Assembly: GCA_050114795.1 (NCBI GenBank)
Contig: JASFRS010000007.1
Span: forward strand, 1 to 27,735
Length of the DNA stretch: 27,735 bases
Source of the DNA: JASFRS01 sp050114795
Lineage (GTDB): Bacteria; Pseudomonadota; Alphaproteobacteria; Sphingomonadales; CAKZYD01
Direction: 5' to 3'
Of the stretch, positions 1 through 6,822 are shown piece by piece. The notes under the pieces are model-generated. The model worked only from the letters and a program-made list of their open reading frames with translations, did no database searches and was not told the DNA's origin. Each line of letters opens with the position of its first letter. Position 1 is the first letter of the stretch. The position numbers were made by a program, and so were the translations under genes.

Positions 1-1
1 A

Positions 2-592
2 AAAAAGGTTCAAAAGAAAGACCCTTTTATTGATGCCTGTGAGGAAATGGCCCGAAGATTAAGCCGGTTTCCCGAGCATGGGGACATCCTCATGGATTGG
101 CTCGATCCCTTATTCAATGGGAGTGAAAATGCGGAAGATCGTCGGATTCGTCATGGCGTCTGTTTAACCAGTGATATTGGCTGGCGCGCGCATCCGGATT
201 ATAGGGCAGAATCCGCTATGTACGCTTCGTTATATGGGTGGTTTGTCGGCGTTGATGCGCGTGCGCGTGCAATGATGGGTGTGGCATTATTCACCTGTTA
301 TGGTGGGTCCGTTTCTCATGAGCTTGCTGCATCAGCTTTGTCAGTCTTAGACAAATCCGATCAAACGCGTGCCATGGCCATCGGCCGTGCGTTGCGACTG
401 GCCCAGAGGTTGTCCGGGGGAACCGCATCTCCGTTACAGAAATGCCGACTTCTTATGCAAGGTGACAGATTGATTTTGAAGGTGTTGCGTAGAGATGCGC
501 CGATGTTGGGAGAAGTTGTGGTCAAACGCTTAAGCGCACTGGCCATTACACTCGATGTACCTTATGGCATCCTAGTCTGTGATGAGCTTTAG
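2..592 (+). CDS. ppx: Exopolyphosphatase / pppGpp phosphatase family (Ppx/GppA), C-terminal part
   Basis: The reading frame is open to the left edge of the window, so this is a 5'-truncated gene; about 196 residues remain. The stretch running from RRLSRFPEHG through LMDWLDPLF to DIGWRAHPDYR matches, from memory, the C-terminal HD-like domain of alphaproteobacterial Ppx/GppA proteins, which hydrolyse inorganic polyphosphate or the terminal phosphate of pppGpp. The N-terminal actin-like ATPase domain lies outside the window, so the catalytic site cannot be checked. The gene runs into rnd tail to tail with a 10-base gap. A ppx-rnd-aspS neighbourhood is familiar in Alphaproteobacteria and supports the call. 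The first internal ATG (position 47) falls within the domain and is not the start. Confidence 0.85.
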   Translation, partial: KKVQKKDPFIDACEEMARRLSRFPEHGDILMDWLDPLFNGSENAEDRRIRHGVCLTSDIGWRAHPDYRAESAMYASLYGWFVGVDARARAMMGVALFTCYGGSVSHELAASALSVLDKSDQTRAMAIGRALRLAQRLSGGTASPLQKCRLLMQGDRLILKVLRRDAPMLGEVVVKRLSALAITLDVPYGILVCDEL

Positions 593-602
593 GCTGTAAT
601 TC

Positions 603-1748
603 TCAGACGTCAAAGAAAAGGATATTTCCGTCATCCATCCGGAAGGCCAGTTTCCCTTCTTTAAGTTTTTCAGCATCCTCGCCAAAAATCTCTTTTCGCC
701 AGCCTTTCATTATAGCCAAATCCTGATGGTCGTTCATTGCAAAGCGCTCGACTTCATCATTTGTCGCAATGAGCTTTTGTGCCACGCCTGTTTCTTTCGC
801 TTTGATTTTCAGAAGCAGTTTCAGCATGTCAGATAGGGAGCTGTTATTTGGCGTGTGAGAACGGTCAAATTTTTTCGCCAAGTGGCTTTTATCGATTGGC
901 GTTGCGTTTTCTAAAGCAGAAAAAAGCGTTTTAGCCAATGGGCCATTTGCGAATTTGTCGCTGATTCCACGGACCTTGGCTAAATCTTTCGCATTTTTTG
1001 GGGGATGGGCTGCCATCTCCATAAGGGCTTCATCCCGAACAATACGATTGCGGGGGAGATCTCGGGTTTGCGCTTCGGTTTCGCGCCAGGCGGCGAGGGC
1101 TTGTAATCGACCAAGAAATTTAACATCGCGGCTGCGATGCTTAATCCGCTTCCAGGCGGCTTGTGGGTCAATGTCATAGGTTGAAGGAGACACGAGGACC
1201 TTCATTTCTTCATCTATCCAATTGAGACGACCATTGTCGCCTAATTGATCTTTCAGCCCGCGATATATTGTCCGTAAATGTGTAACGTCTGAAAGCGCAT
1301 ATTGAATCTGCCGATCGCTCAACGGACGTCTTGACCAATCGGTAAAGCGAGCTGACTTATCAACATCTGCATCTGTAAACTGTCGGACTAGGGTTTGGTA
1401 GCCAACCGAATCACCGAATCCACAGACCATCGCGGCGACCTGTGTATCGAATATTTTATTTGGCAACTGATTTGATAATTTATAAAAAATCTCAAGATCC
1501 TGTCGTGCGGCATGAAAGACTTTTAATGGTGTACCTTCGTTCAGCAATTCCAAAAACGGTGTTAGATCCAAGTCAGGTGACAGGACGTCAATGGCGGCGG
1601 CTTCTTCCTCGCTTGCAGCCTGAATCAAGCAAAGCTTGGCCCAAAAGGTGCGTTCCCGCATAAATTCTGTATCAATCGTTATGTAGGGATGCTCAGATAA
1701 GCGTGCGCAAAACTGCTCAAGTGTGGGGGTATCAGTGATAAGTTGCAA
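603..1748 (-). CDS. rnd: Ribonuclease D (3'-5' exoribonuclease)
   Basis: RNase D trims the 3' ends of tRNA precursors and other structured RNAs in the cytoplasm. The DEDD exonuclease domain is visible: DTEF near residues 26-29, a HAARQDLEIF block near residue 85, and YALSDVTHL further on. An HRDC-type region follows. I place the start at a TTG (1748-1746), giving 381 residues, the usual family length. It has GGAG seven bases upstream, and the protein then begins MQLITDT, the typical family N-terminus. A promoter (TTGTGG, 17 bases, TATATC) lies just upstream. A longer in-frame version from 1919 would add 57 residues of unrelated sequence and overlap the start of aspS, so I reject it. Confidence 0.93.
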   Translation of the reverse strand: MQLITDTPTLEQFCARLSEHPYITIDTEFMRERTFWAKLCLIQAASEEEAAAIDVLSPDLDLTPFLELLNEGTPLKVFHAARQDLEIFYKLSNQLPNKIFDTQVAAMVCGFGDSVGYQTLVRQFTDADVDKSARFTDWSRRPLSDRQIQYALSDVTHLRTIYRGLKDQLGDNGRLNWIDEEMKVLVSPSTYDIDPQAAWKRIKHRSRDVKFLGRLQALAAWRETEAQTRDLPRNRIVRDEALMEMAAHPPKNAKDLAKVRGISDKFANGPLAKTLFSALENATPIDKSHLAKKFDRSHTPNNSSLSDMLKLLLKIKAKETGVAQKLIATNDEVERFAMNDHQDLAIMKGWRKEIFGEDAEKLKEGKLAFRMDDGNILFFDV

Positions 1749-1772
1749 AGGCCGACTCCGTTTCTTCCCACA

Positions 1773-1801
1773 GATATACGGCGGTCCTGAGATAACCACA
1801 A
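1773..1801 (-). promoter_or_regulatory. Predicted sigma-70 promoter of rnd
   Basis: On the minus strand there is a -35 element TTGTGG (1801-1796), a 17-base spacer and a -10 element TATATC (1778-1773). The predicted RNA start near 1766 leaves a leader of about 18 bases carrying GGAG before the TTG start. This agrees with the short form of the protein. Confidence 0.5.
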
Positions 1802-1895
1802 GCCTGCTTTCATTCACAAAGCTTGACAAATGGTGTGAAAATATGTGCTTTTGCGCGGCTTTTTCAAATAAACCTGCCGATATAACGAGCAAAAG

Positions 1896-3677
1896 ATGAT
1901 GCATTCCTATCGTAGCCATACTTGTACTGATTTACGCCTGTCCCATGTGGGAGAAACAGTCCGCCTTTCAGGGTGGGTTCACCGCAAGCGGGACCATGGT
2001 AATCTGCTGTTTATTGACCTTCGAGATCATTATGGTCTGACGCAGGTCGTTCTGGATACAGATAGTGAGGCTTTTGCACTTGCTGAAGCTCTGCGTTCGG
2101 AAAGTGTTATCACTGTCACGGGTAACGTGGTTGCACGCACGCCAGACACCATCAACAATGATTTGCCGACAGGGCAGGTGGAGGTTCAAGCAGCCACCAT
2201 TGAGGTGCAAAGCGCTGCTTCTGAACTTCCTATGCCGGTATTTGGCGATGTCGAGTATCCTGAGGATATTCGGCTACGCTATCGTTATCTCGATTTGCGT
2301 CGTGAAAAAATGCACCAAAACATCGTTCTACGTTCAAAGGTGATTTCCTCCATTCGTAGTCGGATGACTGAAGCAGGCTTCATGGAATTTCAAACGCCAA
2401 TTTTGACGGCGTCTTCACCGGAAGGCGCGCGGGATTTCTTGGTGCCGTCACGTTTGCACCCTGGTAAATTCTATGCGCTGCCGCAGGCACCGCAGATGTT
2501 CAAGCAATTGATCATGGTTGCCGGTTTTGATCGTTATTTCCAAATTGCACCATGTTTCCGTGATGAAGATGCACGCGCAGATCGCAGCCCTGGCGAATTT
2601 TACCAGCTCGATGTGGAAATGAGCTTTGTAACCCAGGAAGATGTCTTCAACGCGATTGAGCCTGTTCTTCATGGCGTTTTTAAAGAATTCTCGGATCGTC
2701 AGGTTACAGACTTGCCATTCCCACGCATTCCATATCGGGAATCCATGTTGAAATACGGCAATGACAAGCCTGATTTACGCAATCCCATTATTATCCAAGA
2801 TGTGACGGAAATTTTCCGCGGTTCTGGCTTTGGGATTTTTGCGAAAATGATCGATGGTGGAGCCGTTGTGCGCGCCATTCCTGCACCAGGTGCGGGCGTA
2901 AACCCACGTTCCTTTTTCGATAAAATGAATGATTGGGCCCGTGGCGAGGGCTTTGCAGGTCTTGGTTATATTAACTTCAAAGACGGTGTGGGTGGTGGCC
3001 CTATCGCCAAAAACCTTGGACCGGAGAAGACAGAGGAATTGGTTGAAGCGCTTGGCCTGGAAGCCAATGACGGCGTGTTCTTTGCTTGTGATAAGGAACC
3101 AGGTGCTGCCCGTCTTGCTGGCTTGGCCCGGACGAAAGTTGGTGAGGCCTTGGATCTGATTGAGAAAGACGCCTATCGCTTCTGTTGGATTGTTGATTAT
3201 CCGATGTATGAGTGGGATGAGCAGGAAAAACGTGTCGATTTTTCCCACAACCCATTTTCAATGCCGCAGGGCGAGATGGAAGCATTGGAGAGCCAAGACC
3301 CGCTTGAGGTTCTAGCTTATCAATATGATATCGTCTGTAACGGTATTGAGCTGTCTTCAGGGGCTATTCGGAACCATCGTCCGGATATCATGTATAAAGC
3401 CTTCGAAATCGCAGGTTATAGCCAGGAAGATGTTGATAAGGAATTTCCTGGGATGATCAACGCCTTCAAGCTTGGTGCGCCGCCTCATGGTGGCTTGGCT
3501 CCAGGTGTGGATCGTATTGTGATGTTGCTGGCTGATGAGCCCAATATTCGTGAGGTCATTTTATTCCCGATGAATCAACGGGCGGAAGATTTGATGATGG
3601 GCGCGCCTTCAAATGTGGAGTTGAAGCAACTACGTGAGCTTCATATTCGCTCGGTGCTGCCAGATAGTTCAAAATAA
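1896..3677 (+). CDS. aspS: Aspartate--tRNA ligase
   Basis: This class II aminoacyl-tRNA synthetase charges tRNA-Asp with aspartate. It has 593 residues, the normal length for the bacterial type. An N-terminal OB-fold anticodon domain (LSGWVHRKRDHGNLLFIDLRD) is followed by the catalytic core with motif 2 around residues 220-240 (FRDEDARADRSPGEFYQLD), an inserted GAD domain around 300-420, and motif 3 near residue 530 (GGLAPGVDRIVMLL). Two adjacent ATGs (1896, 1899) could start it; the family N-terminus MHSYRSH favours the second, a one-residue difference. In Alphaproteobacteria AspRS is often non-discriminating and also feeds the amidotransferase route to Asn-tRNA; that cannot be read here. 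A TTGACA lies at 1823-1828, but I see no convincing matching -10. Confidence 0.98.
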   Translation: MMHSYRSHTCTDLRLSHVGETVRLSGWVHRKRDHGNLLFIDLRDHYGLTQVVLDTDSEAFALAEALRSESVITVTGNVVARTPDTINNDLPTGQVEVQAATIEVQSAASELPMPVFGDVEYPEDIRLRYRYLDLRREKMHQNIVLRSKVISSIRSRMTEAGFMEFQTPILTASSPEGARDFLVPSRLHPGKFYALPQAPQMFKQLIMVAGFDRYFQIAPCFRDEDARADRSPGEFYQLDVEMSFVTQEDVFNAIEPVLHGVFKEFSDRQVTDLPFPRIPYRESMLKYGNDKPDLRNPIIIQDVTEIFRGSGFGIFAKMIDGGAVVRAIPAPGAGVNPRSFFDKMNDWARGEGFAGLGYINFKDGVGGGPIAKNLGPEKTEELVEALGLEANDGVFFACDKEPGAARLAGLARTKVGEALDLIEKDAYRFCWIVDYPMYEWDEQEKRVDFSHNPFSMPQGEMEALESQDPLEVLAYQYDIVCNGIELSSGAIRNHRPDIMYKAFEIAGYSQEDVDKEFPGMINAFKLGAPPHGGLAPGVDRIVMLLADEPNIREVILFPMNQRAEDLMMGAPSNVELKQLRELHIRSVLPDSSK

Positions 3678-3690
3678 GAGAACAAAGAAA

Positions 3691-3721
3691 AACGCCCCGA
3701 TAAAATGTCGGGGCGTTTTTT
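3691..3721. terminator. Bidirectional intrinsic terminator between aspS and the bactofilin gene
   Basis: A perfect 10-base stem (AACGCCCCGA at 3691-3700 and its complement at 3708-3717) with a 7-base loop is followed on the plus strand by a run of T. On the minus strand the A-rich left flank also gives a T-rich tail. It lies between two convergent genes, ending right at the bactofilin stop codon (3724-3722), so it can serve both. Confidence 0.93.
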
Positions 3722-4213
3722 TTATGCTTTGGCATTTTCCGCAGAGCTCTGAGCCATTTTTATCGGCTCTTTCGCCTTTGGTAGGGCATCTTGTGTCGGA
3801 GGTGGAGACTTCTTGCCCAGTGGGTCGTCACTGTGGCTGAATGTACCTTCGATCACAGCACCAGCCTCAATAGAGAGCGTGGAGTGATAGACATCACCTG
3901 TTACCCGTGCTGTACGTTCCATAACAACGCTGCGCCCGCGGATAGAGCCTTTGACTTGCCCGCGAATGATGATTTTTTCAGCAACAATAGTGCCTTCAAG
4001 CACGCCTTGCTCACCCATGGTGATGGATGCAGCGCTAACATCACCTTTTACAACGCCATCTAGTTGGATTTCACCGGCGGTTGAAACATCGCCTTTAATA
4101 CGGACATTCGCTCCAATAATAGATGGAGCGGCTGATTGAGCGCGGGGAGCCTTAGCGCCATTGCCATTTGTAGGTTTAGCCATTTCCGGCTCGTCTTTGG
4201 ATTTCGAGAACAT
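3722..4213 (-). CDS. Bactofilin (polymer-forming cytoskeletal protein)
   Basis: Bactofilins polymerise without nucleotide into filaments at the inner membrane and position cell-wall enzymes. The 163-residue product has an unstructured N-terminal tail (MFSKSKDEPE, then a stretch rich in Ala, Asn and Gly) and a right-handed beta-helix core from about residue 30 to 130, seen as short repeats of the type GEIQLDGVVKGDVSA and EKIIIRGQVKGSIRG, then a polar Lys/Pro tail. The start at 4213 is supported by an upstream AGAGG and the MFSK N-terminus I recall for alphaproteobacterial bactofilins. The next ATG (4183) is a weaker choice. It overlaps the M23 peptidase gene by 38 bases in another frame, indicating co-transcription and probably translational coupling. 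Other bactofilins are encoded next to M23 peptidases and act with them in cell shape. Confidence 0.93.
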   Translation of the reverse strand: MFSKSKDEPEMAKPTNGNGAKAPRAQSAAPSIIGANVRIKGDVSTAGEIQLDGVVKGDVSAASITMGEQGVLEGTIVAEKIIIRGQVKGSIRGRSVVMERTARVTGDVYHSTLSIEAGAVIEGTFSHSDDPLGKKSPPPTQDALPKAKEPIKMAQSSAENAKA

Positions 4214-5390
4214 GTTGAGAAGCCTCTAAATAGGGAGTTGGATCAACTGGTTTACCTTTAAACCAGACTTCGTAGTGCAAATGCGGCCCTGTACTCCGTC
4301 CCGTATTCCCTGATTCCGCGACTTTTTCGCCCATTTTTACCGCTTTGCCACGCTTTACCGTTATCCGGCGAAGATGACCAAAACGTGTCTTAAATCCATT
4401 TCCATGGTCAATTTCGACCATTTTCCCATAACCTGATCTATAGCCAGCAAAGCTAATCACACCATCAGTGGGTGCCATAACTTTGCTGCCATACCAGACA
4501 CCAAGGTCCAGACCAGAATGAAAGGCCCAGGACCCCTTGATGATGGGATCCTCGCGTCGCCCAAACTTGCTGGATATAAAATATTCTTTTGCTGGGCGCA
4601 TGGAGGGTATGGATTGGATGACAGAGCGAATCCGACGTAAATAGTCCCAGTCGGCCATAAGGTCTTCCAGGCTATCATCATTGAGATCAGAACGAGCGTC
4701 GCTTTCCGTTTCCAGAAGAGGACCGCCGGTCCCGCCCAAACCCGTAGTTTTTGAATTGTGCACGACATCAGACCCAAGAAGGTCGCCCGTGGACAAATTC
4801 ATAGTGGTCAAAGTTTCTTCAACCTTCTCCATCTCCACTCGGGCCATGTCCCGCAAATAGGTCACTAACCCATCCTGCCGTGCTTCAATGGAAGAATAAC
4901 GATCTAAATATACATCTGGTAGTGCGCCCTCGGGCATACTCATCAATGCAGATGAGCTTTTCATCAAAGGCACCAGAGCTTGTGTGTTTTCAGTGGCGTC
5001 TGGAATTTCGAGATTGACCTCATTGCCAAGCAATTCAGACAAAACACTGTTGATTTGATTTTGACGTTGCTCAAGAAGGCTAGCTTGGCTTAGGACCTGA
5101 GTTTCCATAACGCCGAGATCTTGAGTGAGGGCATCAAAGCGATCGTTCATTTCAGCAATAATGCGATCTTTGGCAGCTAGCCGATCCGCTTCACCGAAAT
5201 AACTCCAACTCGCGACGGCACTCCAAGTCAATCCGATGGCTACAACGCTAAGCGCTGTTACTTGGGTAGCGGTGGATACGGTAAAAAATCGCACCTTGCC
5301 ATTTGCGCGCAAATATATCTGATGTTCCGGCAGCTTTTCACGCACAACATGCGCAAGCTGTTGAACCTTTGCCTGAGCCTTTTTTAACAC
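4176..5390 (-). CDS. M23 family (LytM-type) peptidoglycan endopeptidase, membrane anchored
   Basis: A 404-residue inner-membrane protein predicted to cut peptidoglycan cross-links. A short basic cytoplasmic segment (1-40) precedes one membrane helix (about 41-63), a coiled-coil-like stretch (about 68-118), a linker, and a C-terminal M23 domain. The zinc site looks complete: His291 and Asp295 in HSGLD, and His372 in GPHLH, with catalytic His339 (RFGH) and His370. It is therefore predicted to be active rather than a degenerate LytM regulator. The start is a GTG (5390-5388) with GAGGA six bases upstream. The downstream bactofilin gene overlaps its 3' end by 38 bases. The pairing resembles the bactofilin-associated M23 peptidases known from stalked and budding Alphaproteobacteria. 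The bactofilin may recruit this enzyme to a growth or curvature zone; that is inference. Confidence 0.92.
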   Translation of the reverse strand: MLKKAQAKVQQLAHVVREKLPEHQIYLRANGKVRFFTVSTATQVTALSVVAIGLTWSAVASWSYFGEADRLAAKDRIIAEMNDRFDALTQDLGVMETQVLSQASLLEQRQNQINSVLSELLGNEVNLEIPDATENTQALVPLMKSSSALMSMPEGALPDVYLDRYSSIEARQDGLVTYLRDMARVEMEKVEETLTTMNLSTGDLLGSDVVHNSKTTGLGGTGGPLLETESDARSDLNDDSLEDLMADWDYLRRIRSVIQSIPSMRPAKEYFISSKFGRREDPIIKGSWAFHSGLDLGVWYGSKVMAPTDGVISFAGYRSGYGKMVEIDHGNGFKTRFGHLRRITVKRGKAVKMGEKVAESGNTGRSTGPHLHYEVWFKGKPVDPTPYLEASQHVLEIQRRAGNG

Positions 5391-5430
5391 CCCTGGTCCT
5401 CTACTTGTTTTACAGCACTATTTTTTCATT

Positions 5431-5475
5431 TGTTCGGTCATATCGAACAGAATCTCTCACCGGACCTGTGAGAGA
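5431..5475 (-). promoter_or_regulatory. Two adjacent hairpins upstream of the M23/bactofilin operon
   Basis: Two perfect inverted repeats sit 41-85 bases before the GTG start: TGTTCG/CGAACA (5431-5436 and 5444-5449) and TCTCTCAC/GTGAGAGA (5453-5460 and 5468-5475), each with a 7-base loop. Candidate minus-strand promoter elements lie further upstream (TTGCTT or TTGTTC with AT-rich -10 options near 5480-5495). If these are used, both hairpins are in the mRNA leader. They could equally be protein-binding dyads. Confidence 0.45.
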
Positions 5476-5555
5476 GTGGGGGGATTATTCACATAAAACA
5501 TTAAGAACAAGCAACTGTGAATTACAAGGAAATGCGATAAGTCGATAAAATTTTG

Positions 5556-6347
5556 TCATAATTGATAGAATGAAGCAGGAAATCCTGCTTCATTTCGTGC
5601 AGATTCGTTGAAAGGAGGCTTTAAAATACCTTTAAAATAAGCTTTAACGCAGCGTTTGAATTCTGATTCCGCGTCAATGTCTTTCTCTTGGCAATAATGC
5701 ATAAACCAGGACACGCCTTTGGCTACATGGCCAATTTCATCATTATAAATGATGTCCAGACATTCCGCGCTTTTTTCGTCACCAACTCGATACAAGCGTT
5801 CAATCGTTGCAGGTGAGACGTCCAGCCCACGAGCTTCAAGAACCATGGGGACAATAGCAAGTCGTGCGGTCAAATCATGGCCGGTATCGATGGCGGCCTG
5901 CCAAAGCCCGTCATGTGCGGGTAGGGCGCCATAATAACTTTCCAGTTCCTTTAATCTATTTTGTAACAGAAGAAAGTGCCGTGCCTCATCGTCCGCAACT
6001 TCCAGCCAATCCTGTGTGAATTTACGGTCCATAGAAGCACCGAATCGTAAAACAATATCCCAAGCCAAGTCGATCGCATTGAGTTCAATATGCGCGAGCG
6101 CATGTAATAAGGTGATGCGGTTTGTTAAAGAACCAGCCTTACCCCGTTTCGGCATTTGGTTTGGCGGGAGAAGTTCCGGTTTCTCAGGTCGCGCCGGGCG
6201 AGAAGGAGGGATTTCGGTGAATGTAAAATCCAATTTCCCTCGTTGCCACAGTGAAAAGTAAAAGCGGCTGATTTCAGCTTTCGCCTTAGCATCTGCCGTG
6301 GAAAGAGCTGCGAAAGCCGCTTCGCTTATATTTTTAGGATCGGACAC
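5556..6347 (-). CDS. DUF455 family ferritin-like protein
   Basis: A 263-residue soluble helical protein of the DUF455 family, whose biochemical role I do not know. The sequence carries a ferritin-like diiron pattern: Glu88 (HIELNAIDL), Glu121 and His124 (EARH), Glu171 (LEARG), and Glu204 and His207 (DEIGH). This is the arrangement of carboxylate-bridged iron enzymes such as MiaE and ferritin relatives, so an iron-dependent oxidase or hydroxylase role is plausible but unproven. It starts at a GTG (6347-6345), four bases after the bcp stop, with no strong ribosome binding site of its own, suggesting coupling to bcp. The pairing with a peroxiredoxin suggests peroxide or iron handling. Its last codons form a perfect 10-base inverted repeat (5571-5592). 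Confidence 0.88.
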   Translation of the reverse strand: MSDPKNISEAAFAALSTADAKAKAEISRFYFSLWQRGKLDFTFTEIPPSRPARPEKPELLPPNQMPKRGKAGSLTNRITLLHALAHIELNAIDLAWDIVLRFGASMDRKFTQDWLEVADDEARHFLLLQNRLKELESYYGALPAHDGLWQAAIDTGHDLTARLAIVPMVLEARGLDVSPATIERLYRVGDEKSAECLDIIYNDEIGHVAKGVSWFMHYCQEKDIDAESEFKRCVKAYFKGILKPPFNESARNEAGFPASFYQL

Positions 6348-6351
6348 AAGA

Positions 6352-6822
6352 TTATAAGGCTTTTACAGCCTCTAATACGGCTTCTGCGTGGTCTTTGACT
6401 TTTACCTTGCGCCAGACATTTCGCACGATGCCATTCTCGTCAATAAGAAATGTGCTGCGCTCAATCCCCATATATTTCCGGCCATACATATTTTTCTCGA
6501 CCCATGCACCATAGCGCTCGATCATTTCGCCACTCTCGTCTGAGGCAAGCACAACGTCCAAATCATGTTTCGCGCGGAATTTTGCGTGTTTGGCGACGGT
6601 ATCTTTTGATACGCCAATGATAACCGTGTTTAATTTCTCGAATTCAGATTTTAAAGCTGTAAAGGCAATGGACTCCTTCGTGCATCCAGGCGTGTCATCT
6701 TTTGGATAAAAATATAAGACGATGTTCTTGCCTTTAAACGCATCTAAGCTCGCATTTAGATCAGCATCAGTCGGCAAGTCAAAATCTGGGGCCTTGTCAC
6801 CAATCTCAATAGCTTTTGTCAC
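6352..6822 (-). CDS. bcp: Thioredoxin-dependent peroxiredoxin, BCP/PrxQ type
   Basis: A cytoplasmic peroxiredoxin that reduces hydrogen peroxide and organic hydroperoxides. The 156-residue product has the conserved motif PKDDTPGC, with Thr44 and peroxidatic Cys47, and the later GIERSTFLID block. Cys47 is the only cysteine in the protein: the resolving cysteine five residues on, present in E. coli Bcp, is missing. It should therefore work by a 1-Cys mechanism with an outside thiol. The start is a GTG at 6822 that overlaps the glnE stop as GTGA, with AGGA upstream in the 3' end of glnE. A longer in-frame extension from 6933 would lie inside glnE and has no family similarity. bcp is expected to be translated from the glnE transcript. 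Confidence 0.95.
   Translation of the reverse strand: MTKAIEIGDKAPDFDLPTDADLNASLDAFKGKNIVLYFYPKDDTPGCTKESIAFTALKSEFEKLNTVIIGVSKDTVAKHAKFRAKHDLDVVLASDESGEMIERYGAWVEKNMYGRKYMGIERSTFLIDENGIVRNVWRKVKVKDHAEAVLEAVKAL

Noticed and set aside
1823..1828. TTGACA as the aspS promoter
   Set aside because: A consensus -35 but no acceptable -10 at 16-18 bases; left uncalled.
1749..1919. N-terminal extension of RNase D to a start at 1919
   Set aside because: Overlaps the aspS start, has no family similarity, and a better TTG start with GGAG exists at 1748.
2775..3248. 157-residue open frame opposite aspS
   Set aside because: Antisense shadow of a strongly conserved gene, with no family similarity and no ribosome binding site noted.
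5571..5592. Perfect 10-base inverted repeat as a terminator of the DUF455 gene
   Set aside because: It lies inside the last codons, before the stop, and no T run follows on the minus strand; kept only as a note.
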